From NCBI RefSeq assembly GCF_001894865.1, contig NZ_BCXA01000029.1, forward strand, positions 1-64,000: a stretch of DNA of 64,000 bases. Direction: 5' to 3'. This document shows positions 41,273-49,490 of the stretch, piece after piece. The stretch is from Rhodococcus maanshanensis NBRC 100610. Lineage in GTDB: Bacteria; Actinomycetota; Actinomycetes; Mycobacteriales; Mycobacteriaceae. Below the pieces are notes generated by a model, which saw only the letters and a list, made by a program, of their open reading frames with translations, did no database searches and was not told where the DNA came from. A program made the translations under genes and the position numbers. Numbering within the stretch: the stretch's first letter is position 1; the number at the start of each line of letters is the position of its first letter.

Positions 41273-41785
41273 TCAGCCGACCTGAAGTGATGTGACACGC
41301 CAGCCGCCGAGAGCTTTCCCGGCGGCTGGCGTGCGTTCGAGGCGGGCCGCGACGGCGAACATCCGCGGCCCGCGCGAGTAGCTGCCGAACACCTCGACGG
41401 AGTCGGCACCGCTCGGCCGCAGGTGCACGCGGCCGAGGCAGGCGACGCCCAGTCCTCGGGCGGGCACGGGTCGCTGGGCCAACGCCCCGACGAGGCCGAC
41501 GAGCGCAGGCGCCAGCAACGGCCGCAGCAGTGCGGGCGGGCGCCGACGGTCCACGACCTCCAGCGTCAGCCGGAGCGCGTGCTCGGCGAACCGTTGCGCC
41601 TCGGGGTCGATCGCGACGGTCTCGGCCGGTGGCCGCGCCACCTGACCGCGGCCGCTGACGGGTGATCGACCGCTGTGCGGCGAGCGGGCCGGAGCGCGGT
41701 GCGCGGTGGCGCGCGACTCCGTCCGGCCCGCAATGGGTGGTTCGCATCGCGGGGCCTGGGTCAAGAACCTGTGGGTGTCACGCAT
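41273..41785 (-). CDS. Rv3235-family protein
   Basis: A 170-aa protein of unknown function resembling the actinobacterial Rv3235 family. The N-terminal 60 residues are Pro/Arg-rich and disordered. The C-terminal domain includes AQRFAEHALRLTLEVVDRRRP, RPLLAPALVGLVGALAQR and EVFGSYSRGPRMFAVAARLE, recognisable in that family next to secA1. The ATG at 41785 has AGGAG nine bases upstream. Convergent with secA, leaving 6 bp between stops. Role unknown, possibly secretion- or wall-related by neighbourhood. Confidence 0.78.
   Translation of the reverse strand: MRDTHRFLTQAPRCEPPIAGRTESRATAHRAPARSPHSGRSPVSGRGQVARPPAETVAIDPEAQRFAEHALRLTLEVVDRRRPPALLRPLLAPALVGLVGALAQRPVPARGLGVACLGRVHLRPSGADSVEVFGSYSRGPRMFAVAARLERTPAAGKALGGWRVTSLQVG
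41296..41333 (+). terminator. secA terminator inside the convergent gene
   Basis: CACGCCAGCCGCC (41296-41308) pairs perfectly over 13 bp with 41321-41333. It is 30 bp after the secA stop and lies within the 3' end of the Rv3235-family gene on the other strand. Confidence 0.6.
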
Positions 41786-41956
41786 GAGGGACGTCTCCTG
41801 TCTCGACGGGGGCGGCTCGTGACGAGTCGCCGCGCGGCGGTGCCGAGTCCGAGGAGAGGCCGGACGGTCTGAAGGATTGCACGGATCAGGAAGCGGCGCG
41901 CGGGTTCTCGCGAACTTCATCGCGCGCGGATGTCCCCGGAGCCATAGGGTGGGCGG

Positions 41957-42373
41957 ATGCGAGGGTTGGTGGTGGATTTCGGCGGCGTGCTGGCCGGGCC
42001 GGGCTCGGACCGTGCGGGACTGACCGCGATCATCGGGGCACTGCGTGGGGTCGGCGTCCGCTCGGCCATTCTCAGCAACGATCCCGGCGGTCCGGCGGGC
42101 GCGGACCTGCGCGGGCTCGGCGACGGGGTCCTGGTCGACGAGGTGGTGCTCTCCGGTGACGTCGGGATGGCCAAGCCCGACCCCCGGATCTATCGGCTGA
42201 CCGCGGATCGTCTCGGACTGGCCGCCGCGGACTGTGTGTTCGTCGACGATCTCGCGGTCAACGTCCGCGGCGCCGCCGCGTCCGGGATGGTCGGGGTACA
42301 TCATGTGGATCCGGAGACCACGGCAACGGAACTGCGGATACTCTTCGATCTCGGGCAGGGGGTGCGGGCGTAA
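41957..42373 (+). CDS. HAD-superfamily phosphatase-like protein, core only
   Basis: A 138-aa HAD protein without a cap domain. Motif I is VVDFGGVLAG, motif II is AILSNDP, motif III is the Lys in MAKPDPRIY, and motif IV is VFVDDLAVNVRGA. The second Asp of DxD is replaced by Gly, as in the YihX-like group. Its stop overlaps the next gene's start (TAATG), so it is coupled to the WS/DGAT-like protein. Substrate unknown; a lipid or phosphoryl-head-group role is conceivable from context. Confidence 0.85.
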   Translation: MRGLVVDFGGVLAGPGSDRAGLTAIIGALRGVGVRSAILSNDPGGPAGADLRGLGDGVLVDEVVLSGDVGMAKPDPRIYRLTADRLGLAAADCVFVDDLAVNVRGAAASGMVGVHHVDPETTATELRILFDLGQGVRA

Positions 42374-43740
42374 TGGTGACCAGGTTGACCACCGTCGACG
42401 CGTCGTTCTATTTCCTCGAGGCGAGCAACACCCCGATGCATCTCGGCTCGCTGTCGATCCTGCAGCCGCCGCGGTCGGGTCTCGACTACGAGGATCTGCT
42501 GACCCGCGTCGAGAACCGGCTCGCGCTGGTGCCGCGCTATCGGCAGCGGGTGCGGGAGGTGGCATTCGGCATCGCCCGGCCGGTGTGGGTGGACGACCGG
42601 GACTTCGACATCACCTATCACGTCAGGCGTTCGGCACTCCCGAAGCCGGGGTCCGACGAGCAGCTGCACGACCTGGTGGCGCGGCTGACCTCGCGGCCGT
42701 TGGACCGGTCGCGGCCGCTGTGGGAGATGTACCTCGTGGAGGGGCTGTCGAAGAACCGGGTGGCGATCTTCACCAAGTCGCACTCGTCCCTGGTGGACGG
42801 CGAGCATGCGCTCGAGATCGGTCAGGTGCTGCTCGACCCGACGAAGACGCCCCCGCCACCGACCGAGGAACTGTGGATGCCGCGCCGCGAACCGCGCGAG
42901 GCGGAACTGGTGCTCGATGCCGTCGCGGAGATGGTCGCGCGACCGAGCGAGGGCGCGGCCACCCTCCGGATGGCGGTCGGCGACCTGATCGGGACGGCGG
43001 CCGAGGTGGCCGGCAACATCGCCGCGGTGGTCCGGACGGCCGCGCACACGGCGCCGACCAGCCCGTTGAACGCGCCGATCTCCCGGAACCGGCGCTTCGC
43101 GGTCGCGAAGACGCCCCTCGCGGACTACCGGGCCGTCCGTGACAAGTACGCGTGCACGGTCAACGACGCGATCCTGGCGGTACTGACCGGGGCGCTGCGG
43201 AACTGGTTGCTCTCCCGCGGCGAGCCGGTCACCGCGTTCACCACGGTGCGTGCGCTGGTACCGATGGCTGTCGACTCCGGGGTCGCCGAGCGCGGGGTGT
43301 CCTCGTTCCTGGTCGACCTGCCGGTGGGGGAGCTGAACCCGGTGGTGCGGCTCTCGCACATCGCGCACGCCACCGAGGCGCACGCGAAGCAGAATCGGCC
43401 TGCCGCGCTGCCGCTGGCCCGGATGTCGGGGCTCGCGCCCGCGACCCTGCACGCGATGGGCCTTCGGGTGGCCAGCGGGCTCTCCCAACGCGTGTTCAAC
43501 CTGATGATCACCAATGCGCCCGGCCCACAGTCTCCGCTGTACCTGGGTGGGGCCAAGGTCCTCGAGATGTATCCGGTGTCGCCGTTGCTGAAGAATCAGA
43601 CGCTCAGTGTGGGCCTGACGTCATACAACGGCCACGTCTACTACGGTTTGAATGCCGACCGCGATGCGATGTCCGATGTGGATGTGGTGACGGCGCTTCT
43701 GTACGAGTCGCTCGAGGAGCTGTTGGATGCCACTACATAA
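42373..43740 (+). CDS. WS/DGAT-family acyltransferase-like protein
   Basis: A 455-aa member of the wax ester synthase/diacylglycerol acyltransferase family that makes storage triacylglycerol or wax esters. It begins LTTVDASFYFLEASNTPMHLGS and has the domain features PLWEMYLVEGL, TTVRALVPMAV, NAPGPQSPLYLGG and GLNADRDAMSDVDVV. The active motif HHxxxDG reads H137-S138-S139-L140-V141-D142-G143, so the second His, generally the base, is Ser. Activity is therefore uncertain. Located before a conserved hypothetical and a desaturase-reductase block as in Rv3234c-Rv3230c. Confidence 0.88.
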   Translation: MVTRLTTVDASFYFLEASNTPMHLGSLSILQPPRSGLDYEDLLTRVENRLALVPRYRQRVREVAFGIARPVWVDDRDFDITYHVRRSALPKPGSDEQLHDLVARLTSRPLDRSRPLWEMYLVEGLSKNRVAIFTKSHSSLVDGEHALEIGQVLLDPTKTPPPPTEELWMPRREPREAELVLDAVAEMVARPSEGAATLRMAVGDLIGTAAEVAGNIAAVVRTAAHTAPTSPLNAPISRNRRFAVAKTPLADYRAVRDKYACTVNDAILAVLTGALRNWLLSRGEPVTAFTTVRALVPMAVDSGVAERGVSSFLVDLPVGELNPVVRLSHIAHATEAHAKQNRPAALPLARMSGLAPATLHAMGLRVASGLSQRVFNLMITNAPGPQSPLYLGGAKVLEMYPVSPLLKNQTLSVGLTSYNGHVYYGLNADRDAMSDVDVVTALLYESLEELLDATT

Positions 43741-43749
43741 GGATTGCGC

Positions 43750-44256
43750 ATGAGGGTCTACATCCCGGCGACCATCGCGATGTTGCAGAGGTTGGTCGCG
43801 GATCAGGAGTTCGATCCGGTGAGCCGCACCGCGTTCGCGGTCACCCCGGCGCTGCGCGAGGCCTACGCCTCCGGTGACGACGAGGAGTTGGCCGAGGTCG
43901 CGATGACGGAGGCGGCACGTGCCTCGCTGCGACTGCTGGCGGCCGAGGCGGATGACGAGGGCACGGCGAGCGTCCAGCGCCGTGCGGTGATCGCCGCGGA
44001 CGTGGACGAGGTGAAGCTGCGGCCGGATCTCGACGACGCCGTCGTGCGGTTGGCGGCGCCGGTGAGCCTGGCCGAGGTCGCCTCCGTCCACGTCGATCTG
44101 GCGGAGGCGGAGTCGGCGATCGCCAAGGCCGCCCTGGCGATCGACGCGGCCGATCTGGGCGATGCGGACGCCGAGTTCGTGCTCGGTGACGCCGAGGATC
44201 ACGAATTGGCTTGGTATGCCACCCAGGAGCTCGCATTCTTGCTCGATCTGTTGTGA
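43750..44256 (+). CDS. conserved hypothetical protein (Rv3231c-like)
   Basis: A 168-aa cytoplasmic protein of unknown function. It starts MRVYIPATIAMLQRLVAD and ends AWYATQELAFLLDLL; the middle holds acidic, Ala-rich helices (ASVHVDLAEAES, AIAKAALAID). No motif is recognised. Length and position agree with Rv3231c. The ATG at 43750 has AAGGA seven bases before it, and it is 9 bp after the WS/DGAT-like gene, so they are probably co-transcribed. Confidence 0.82.
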   Translation: MRVYIPATIAMLQRLVADQEFDPVSRTAFAVTPALREAYASGDDEELAEVAMTEAARASLRLLAAEADDEGTASVQRRAVIAADVDEVKLRPDLDDAVVRLAAPVSLAEVASVHVDLAEAESAIAKAALAIDAADLGDADAEFVLGDAEDHELAWYATQELAFLLDLL

Positions 44257-44283
44257 CGGTCCGCGTGACAGCAGGGCAGCCGT

Positions 44284-44312
44284 GTAGGTAACCTACGGTT
44301 CCGTAACCTACG
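44284..44312. promoter_or_regulatory. palindromic operator-like site before the reductase gene
   Basis: TACGGTTCCGTA (44294-44305) is an inverted repeat with 5-bp arms, flanked by ACC...AACCTACG and preceded by GTAGGTAACCTAC (44284-44296). The core recurs at 46831-46842 before the second desaturase. Confidence 0.55.
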
Positions 44313-44330
44313 CGAGTGGATGGATTGTTG

Positions 44331-45446
44331 ATGGGTTTGAGGAACTGGCTCGAGGCGCCTGCTGCCGACATCTCGGCGCCCCGCCGGCCGAAGCTGAACA
44401 TGCTGCGCGGAGCGGTGACGCGGGTGACCACACCCCTGCTGCCGGACGACTTCCTGCATCTGGCGAACCCGCTGTGGTCGGCGCGCGAGCTGCGGGGCAA
44501 GGTCATCGAGGTCCGTAAGGAGACCGCGGACTCGGCAACCCTGGTGATCAAGCCTGGGTGGGGCTTCGACTTCGATTACCAGCCGGGCCAGTACATCGGC
44601 ATCGGGCTGCTCGTCGACGGTCGATTCCATTGGCGGTCGTACTCGCTGACCTCCCCGCCGAACTGGGAGAAGAAGCGGATCTCGATCGCGGTCAAGGCGA
44701 TGCCGGAGGGCAAGCTGTCGAGCCACCTGATCAACGGTGTCCCCTCGGGAACCGTGATCCGGCTGGCCGCGCCGCAGGGCAACTTCGCGCTGCCGGAGCC
44801 GCCGCCGGAGAAGATCCTCTTCCTCACCGCGGGCAGCGGCATCACCCCCGTGATGGCGATGTTGCGCGCGATGGTGCGCCGCGACGAGCTGCCGGATGTG
44901 GTGCACGTGCATTCCGCGCCGACCGCCGAGGACGTGATGTTCGGCGAGGAGCTGTCGGCGCTGCACGAGTCGCACCCCAATTTCGTCTCCCAGGTTCAGC
45001 ACACCAGGACAGGCGGCCGGTTCCGGCTCGCGGACCTCGACGCGCTGTACCCGGATTGGCGTGACCGGCAGACCTGGGCGTGCGGGCCGACACCGATGCT
45101 CGACGAGATCGAGCGCGTCTGGCAGGAGGAAGGTCTCGCCGACCGGCTGCACACCGAGCGGTTCGCGATCTCGCGCGCGGACGACGCGGGGCAGGGCGGC
45201 ACGGTGACCTTCACCAAGACCGGCCGCAGCATCGAGATCGACGGCGCGACCACGCTGCTCGAGGCCGGGGAGAAGGTCGGGGTCCAGATGCCGTTCGGGT
45301 GCCGGATGGGCATCTGCCAGACCTGTGTTGTCCCTCTCGTCGCCGGTCACACCCGGGATCTGCGGTCCGGGCGGGAGCACGGCGAGGGGGAGCGGGTGCA
45401 GACCTGTATCGCCTCGGCTGCAGGCGACTGCACCTTTGACCTCTAG
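44331..45446 (+). CDS. ferredoxin reductase-type electron donor to desaturase (Rv3230c-like)
   Basis: A 371-aa iron-sulfur flavoprotein that passes NADPH electrons to the acyl-CoA desaturases. An FAD-binding domain ([21 protein letters not shown]) and an NAD(P) domain ([30 protein letters not shown]) precede a C-terminal plant-type [2Fe-2S] ferredoxin domain with C-x4-C-x2-C (CRMGICQTC) and a fourth Cys in VQTC. In M. tuberculosis Rv3230c is the partner of DesA3, so this function is inferred by synteny. The GTG at 44316 is a possible leaderless start; ATG 44331 has GGATGG upstream. Confidence 0.9.
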   Translation: MGLRNWLEAPAADISAPRRPKLNMLRGAVTRVTTPLLPDDFLHLANPLWSARELRGKVIEVRKETADSATLVIKPGWGFDFDYQPGQYIGIGLLVDGRFHWRSYSLTSPPNWEKKRISIAVKAMPEGKLSSHLINGVPSGTVIRLAAPQGNFALPEPPPEKILFLTAGSGITPVMAMLRAMVRRDELPDVVHVHSAPTAEDVMFGEELSALHESHPNFVSQVQHTRTGGRFRLADLDALYPDWRDRQTWACGPTPMLDEIERVWQEEGLADRLHTERFAISRADDAGQGGTVTFTKTGRSIEIDGATTLLEAGEKVGVQMPFGCRMGICQTCVVPLVAGHTRDLRSGREHGEGERVQTCIASAAGDCTFDL

Positions 45447-45551
45447 ATCTTTCGTCATCTCGAGTTCACGGATGTCGGCTATCGTTGTCGGTATCGGATA
45501 CGCCGCGGGGGCCTCCGCAGGCAATCTATCTATCCCCATCGGAGGGCCCTG

Positions 45552-46778
45552 ATGGCCATCACGGACATCAAAGAATTCTCACACCTCACCGAAGCCGACA
45601 TCGAGGCGCTCGGGCGCGAACTCGACGAGATCCGCCGCGACATAGAGGATTCGCGCGGCGAGCGCGATGCGCGGTACATCCGCAACGTCATCCGGCTCCA
45701 GCGCGTCCTGGAGGCCGGCGGCCGGCTGACCCTGTTCGGCAGCAAGTACCGGCCGGCCTGGTTCGCGGGCACGACCATGCTGGCCCTGGCCAAGTGCATC
45801 GAGAACATGGAGCTCGGCCACAACGTGGTGCACGGGCAGTGGGACTGGATGAACGATCCGGAGATCCACTCCACCACGTGGGAGTGGGACATGACCGGAC
45901 CGACCTCGCAGTGGAAGCGCGCGCACAACTACTCGCACCACACGTACACCAACATCGTCGGGATGGACGATGACGTGGGATTCGGGATCCTCCGGATGAC
46001 CCGCGACGAGCAGTGGCGGCCGATCAACCTGCTGCAGCCCGCGGCGAACGTGCTCCTCGCGACCACGTTCGAGTGGGGCATCGCGATGCACGACCTGGGC
46101 AATGCCAAGGCCGAGGACGAGAAGCGTGGCGGTGCCAACATCGCGCAGCTGAATCGTGAGTTCTACGCGAAGGCCGCCAAGCAGGTCGCGAAGGACTTCG
46201 TGCTGTTCCCGGCGCTGACCGGTCCGGCGTGGAAGCACACCCTGACCGCGAACGCGACCGCCAACCTCGCCAGGAATCTGTGGGCGTACGCGGTGATCTT
46301 CTGCGGGCATTTCCCGGACGGGGCGGAGAAGTTCACCGTCGAGCAGTACCGCACCGAGACGAAGCCCGAGTGGTACCTGCGGCAGATGCTCGGCAGCGCC
46401 AACTTCAAGGCGGGCCGGGTGATGGCGTTCATGAGCGGCAACCTCAGCTTCCAGATCGAGCACCACCTGTTCCCGGATCTGCCGAGCAATCGGCTCCGTG
46501 AGGTGTCGGTCCGGGTCCAGGCGCTGTGCGACAAGTACGACCTGCCGTACACGACGGGCTCGCTGGCGCGCCAGTACCTGTTGGCGCTCAGGACGATTCA
46601 CAAGCTGGCCCTGCCGGACCGGTTCCTGACGGCCACCTCCGACGACGCGCCGGAGACCAGTTCGGAGCGCAAGTTCCGCGCGGTGGGTTCGCTGAATCCG
46701 CTTCGGGTCGACCCGGTCAGCGGCAGGCGCAGCGGCCTTCGGTCGGCGTTGCGTGAGCTCCGCGAGCGTCGTCGCTAG
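45552..46778 (+). CDS. desA3: membrane fatty-acid (acyl-CoA) desaturase 1, DesA3-like
   Basis: A 408-aa integral membrane di-iron desaturase that introduces a cis double bond, probably delta-9, into stearoyl-CoA. His clusters are HNVVHGQWDWM, HNYSHHTYTN, a CGHFPDG segment and QIEHHLFPDLPSN. The product also shows the DesA3 signature ELGHN and SSERKFRAVGSL-type C-terminus. The ATG is preceded by GGAGGG six bases upstream. It lies 105 bp after its likely electron donor and is followed by a second, similar desaturase. Confidence 0.92.
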   Translation: MAITDIKEFSHLTEADIEALGRELDEIRRDIEDSRGERDARYIRNVIRLQRVLEAGGRLTLFGSKYRPAWFAGTTMLALAKCIENMELGHNVVHGQWDWMNDPEIHSTTWEWDMTGPTSQWKRAHNYSHHTYTNIVGMDDDVGFGILRMTRDEQWRPINLLQPAANVLLATTFEWGIAMHDLGNAKAEDEKRGGANIAQLNREFYAKAAKQVAKDFVLFPALTGPAWKHTLTANATANLARNLWAYAVIFCGHFPDGAEKFTVEQYRTETKPEWYLRQMLGSANFKAGRVMAFMSGNLSFQIEHHLFPDLPSNRLREVSVRVQALCDKYDLPYTTGSLARQYLLALRTIHKLALPDRFLTATSDDAPETSSERKFRAVGSLNPLRVDPVSGRRSGLRSALRELRERRR

Positions 46779-46827
46779 CGGCCCCTCCGGCGCCCGCAGT
46801 GAGTTGGGTCACACCTCGATTCTGGCA

Positions 46828-46860
46828 ACCTACGGAGCCGTAACTTACGGTACGGTAGGT
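46828..46860. promoter_or_regulatory. palindromic operator-like site before desaturase 2
   Basis: TACGGAGCCGTA (46831-46842) is an inverted repeat with the same 5-bp arms as at 44294-44305. It is part of a larger imperfect palindrome running from ACCTAC (46829-46834) to GTAGGT (46855-46860). It ends 40 bp before the desaturase start. Confidence 0.55.
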
Positions 46861-46899
46861 CGGAACCAAGGCAACTGATCGACTGCGGGGAGAGCCGGA

Positions 46900-48141
46900 A
46901 TGGCGATTGCGGACGTCAAGGAATACGCGCACCTTACCGAGGCGGATGTGGAAGCGCTCGGTTTCGAGCTGGACGCCATCCGTCGTGACATCGAGGCGTC
47001 GCGCGGCGAGCGCGACGCCCGCTACCTGCGCAACACCATCCGCCTGCAGCGTGGCCTCGAGGTCGCGGGCCGGGCCGTCCTCTTCGGCAGCCGCAAGCGC
47101 CCGTTGTGGCTGCTTGGCGCCGGACTGCTCGGCACGGCGAAGATCATCGAGAACATGGAACTCGGCCACAACGTCATGCACGGCCAGTGGGACTGGATGA
47201 ACGATCCCGAGGTGCACTCGAGCACCTGGGAGTGGGACGTCGTCGGACCCTCCGCGCACTGGAAGCAGACGCACAACTACCTGCATCACAAGTACACCAA
47301 CATCCTCGGCATGGACGACGACGTGGGATACGGCCTGCTCCGCGTCACGCGCGACCAGCGATGGAAGCCGTTCAACGCAGGCAACGTCGTCTACAACAGC
47401 CTGCTCGCCCTGTTCTTCGAGTTCGGCATCGCCGCGCAACACGTCGAGCTCGGCAAGGTCGCCAAGGGGCGCGACGACCGCGAGGAGACCAAGCGCAAGC
47501 TGCGCGAGGTCGGCGAGAAGGTCGGCAAGCAGCTCGTCAAGGACTACGTCCTGTTCCCGGCCATGACCGGCAAGGCGTGGAAGTCGACGATGACCGCGAA
47601 CCTGACCGCGAACATGATCCGCAACGTGTGGACCAACGCCGTGATCTTCTGCGGGCATTTCCCGGACGGCGCCGAGAAGTTCACCAAGGACGACGTCGAC
47701 AACGAGACCCAGGCCCAGTGGTACCTGCGGCAGATGCTCGGCAGCGCCAACATCAGCGGCGGCCCGGTGATGGACTTCATGACCGGCAACCTCAGCTACC
47801 AGATCGAGCACCACATCTTCCCGGACCTACCGTCGAACCGGTACGCCGAGATCGCGGTGCGGGTGCGCGCGCTCTGCGACAAGTACGACCTGCCGTACAC
47901 CACCGGCCCGCTGCTGGTGCAGTACGGGAAGGCCTGGCGCACGATCGCCAAGCTGTCGCTGCCCAACAAGTACCTGCGCGACACCACCGACGACGCGCCG
48001 GAGACCGCCTCGGAGCGCAGGTGGGAGGGGACCGCGGCGGTCCTGACCGTGGATCCGGTCACCGGGCGCAATCGCGGGTTGCGGACAGCGATCCGCGAGG
48101 CGAAGGAGCGTCGGAGCGTGAGGGGTCTGTTCTCCCGCTGA
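46900..48141 (+). CDS. membrane fatty-acid (acyl-CoA) desaturase 2, DesA3-like
   Basis: A 413-aa paralogue of the preceding desaturase, with HNVMHGQWDWM, HNYLHHKYTN, ICGHFPDGAEKF and QIEHHIFPDLPSN. N-termini are nearly identical (MAIADVKEYAHLTEADVEAL versus MAITDIKEFSHLTEADIEAL), and both keep all iron ligands. It has its own upstream operator, so it is separately promoted. Substrate or chain-length division between the two cannot be read. GGGGAGAG is the RBS. A strong terminator follows. Confidence 0.92.
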   Translation: MAIADVKEYAHLTEADVEALGFELDAIRRDIEASRGERDARYLRNTIRLQRGLEVAGRAVLFGSRKRPLWLLGAGLLGTAKIIENMELGHNVMHGQWDWMNDPEVHSSTWEWDVVGPSAHWKQTHNYLHHKYTNILGMDDDVGYGLLRVTRDQRWKPFNAGNVVYNSLLALFFEFGIAAQHVELGKVAKGRDDREETKRKLREVGEKVGKQLVKDYVLFPAMTGKAWKSTMTANLTANMIRNVWTNAVIFCGHFPDGAEKFTKDDVDNETQAQWYLRQMLGSANISGGPVMDFMTGNLSYQIEHHIFPDLPSNRYAEIAVRVRALCDKYDLPYTTGPLLVQYGKAWRTIAKLSLPNKYLRDTTDDAPETASERRWEGTAAVLTVDPVTGRNRGLRTAIREAKERRSVRGLFSR

Positions 48142-48155
48142 AGCGAGTCCGGAAG

Positions 48156-48195
48156 GTGACGTGAGTGCCCCGCCGTGACGGGGCACTCACGTCAC
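48156..48195. terminator. 17-bp bidirectional hairpin after the desaturase
   Basis: Perfect 17-bp arms (48156-48172 and 48179-48195) around a 6-nt loop, between the plus-strand desaturase and the minus-strand peptide gene. It can end both. Confidence 0.8.
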
Positions 48196-48203
48196 TGTCA
48201 TTG

Positions 48204-48311
48204 CTAGGACCCGACCAATGCCGAGCCGGTGTCGAGCAACGTTCCGAAGATGCTCTGGATGTCGCCGACGATGGCCGATCCGGCGTCGATGATCAATTGT
48301 GCACTACCCAT
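48204..48311 (-). CDS. 35-aa acidic amphipathic peptide (porin-like or secreted)
   Basis: A complete small gene: ATG at 48311, 35 codons, TAG at 48204-48206. AAGGAG lies six bases before the ATG, an almost ideal RBS. The peptide is hydrophobic-plus-Gly/Ser with Asp at 9, 17 and 27 and no basic residue. A nine-residue unit DAGSAIVGD (9-17) recurs as DTGSALVGS (27-35), 18 residues apart, equal to five helical turns. That is the style of corynebacterial PorA/PorH-type channel peptides and phenol-soluble modulins, but I see no direct homologue. It has no signal peptide. It is bounded by a terminator and a 168-bp upstream gap. Function unknown. Confidence 0.65.
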   Translation of the reverse strand: MGSAQLIIDAGSAIVGDIQSIFGTLLDTGSALVGS

Positions 48312-48479
48312 TTGAAACTCCTTGTGTCGTGACGGTGAGATCGGGTGATCCCGGTGTGTCTTGACCATGAGTTGATTCGAATCAGGTCGAGCCCAAACAG
48401 TGTAAAAACCCGATTACTACAAACTTGGGATTTCGCCGGCTAGTTGACCCGACCGTGACCTTGTTCGGTGACGAAACCG

Positions 48480-49490
48480 TTACCAGGCCTCGTTGGAGTT
48501 GAGGGCCACCAGCAGCAATCGCACGGCGGCGACCCGCCTCGCGGCCTCGCCCTCGAGGCGGTCGAGCGCGCACTCGGGGTCAGCAGGCGGGCCGAGGTGG
48601 CTGCATCCGCGCGGGCAGTCCTCGATGGCCGCGGCCAGATCGGTGAACGCCCCGAGGACGTCGTCGGGCGAGATGTGGGCAAGGCCGAACGACCGGATGC
48701 CGGGCGTGTCGATCACCCAGCCACCGGAACGACCACTGTCCGTCAGGTCGGGTAGCGGCAGGGCAACCGACTGGGTCGAGGTGTGCCGCCCCTTGCCCAC
48801 GCCCGAGACCACGCCGGTGGCCCGATCGGCATCGGGCACAAGGCGATTGACGAGCGTCGACTTCCCGACACCGGAGTGGCCGATCAGCGCGGTGACCTTC
48901 CCGGCAAGCGCCTCCTGGACCGGATCGAGTGGATCGTCCTGACCCGCAAGGATCACCGGCACGTCCAGATCGGCGAAGGCGGCGGCGAATTCCGCGTGAT
49001 CGGCCAGATCGCCCTTGGTCAGGCAGAGGATCGGCGCCAGCCCGCCGACGTAGGCGGCGACCAGCGCCCGCTCGACGAATCCGGTGCGGGGCGGCGGATC
49101 CGCGAGGGCGACCACGATCAGCAGCTGGGAGGCGTTGGCCACCACGATCCGCTCGAACGGGTCGGTGTCGTCGGCCGTTCGCCGCAACACCGTCGAGCGG
49201 TCCTCGACGCGCACGATGCGGGCCAGCGTGTCGGTGCGGCCGGAGACGTCGCCGACCACGCCGACCTGATCGCCGACGACGATGGGCGTGCGGCCGAGCT
49301 CGCGGGCGCGCATGGCGACCACAAGGCGGTCCGGGTCGTCGCCGAGCACGCAGCCCCATCGGCCGCGATCGACCGAGACGACCATCGCGGTCTCGGCGCT
49401 CTTGTGTTCCGGCCTGGTCTTGGTGCGCGGTCGCGAACCCTTGCCCGGGCGGACCCGGACATCGGACTCGTCGTACCGGCGCGCACTCAG
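48480..49490 (-). CDS. rsgA: ribosome small-subunit GTPase RsgA
   Basis: Circularly permuted GTPase that matures 30S subunits. G1 is [16 protein letters not shown]4 is CLTKGD, G3 is [10 protein letters not shown], and a C-terminal zinc site follows ([16 protein letters not shown]). An OB-fold N-terminal domain starts at RGRWGCVL. An in-frame ATG lies at 49385, but the conserved basic N-terminal segment [20 protein letters not shown] is encoded upstream. That region has no ATG, GTG or TTG; the only plausible start is CTG at 49490, which overlaps the aroA stop as CTGA. From it the protein is 336 aa, close to the mycobacterial length. Confidence 0.85.
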   Translation of the reverse strand: MSARRYDESDVRVRPGKGSRPRTKTRPEHKSAETAMVVSVDRGRWGCVLGDDPDRLVVAMRARELGRTPIVVGDQVGVVGDVSGRTDTLARIVRVEDRSTVLRRTADDTDPFERIVVANASQLLIVVALADPPPRTGFVERALVAAYVGGLAPILCLTKGDLADHAEFAAAFADLDVPVILAGQDDPLDPVQEALAGKVTALIGHSGVGKSTLVNRLVPDADRATGVVSGVGKGRHTSTQSVALPLPDLTDSGRSGGWVIDTPGIRSFGLAHISPDDVLGAFTDLAAAIEDCPRGCSHLGPPADPECALDRLEGEAARRVAAVRLLLVALNSNEAW

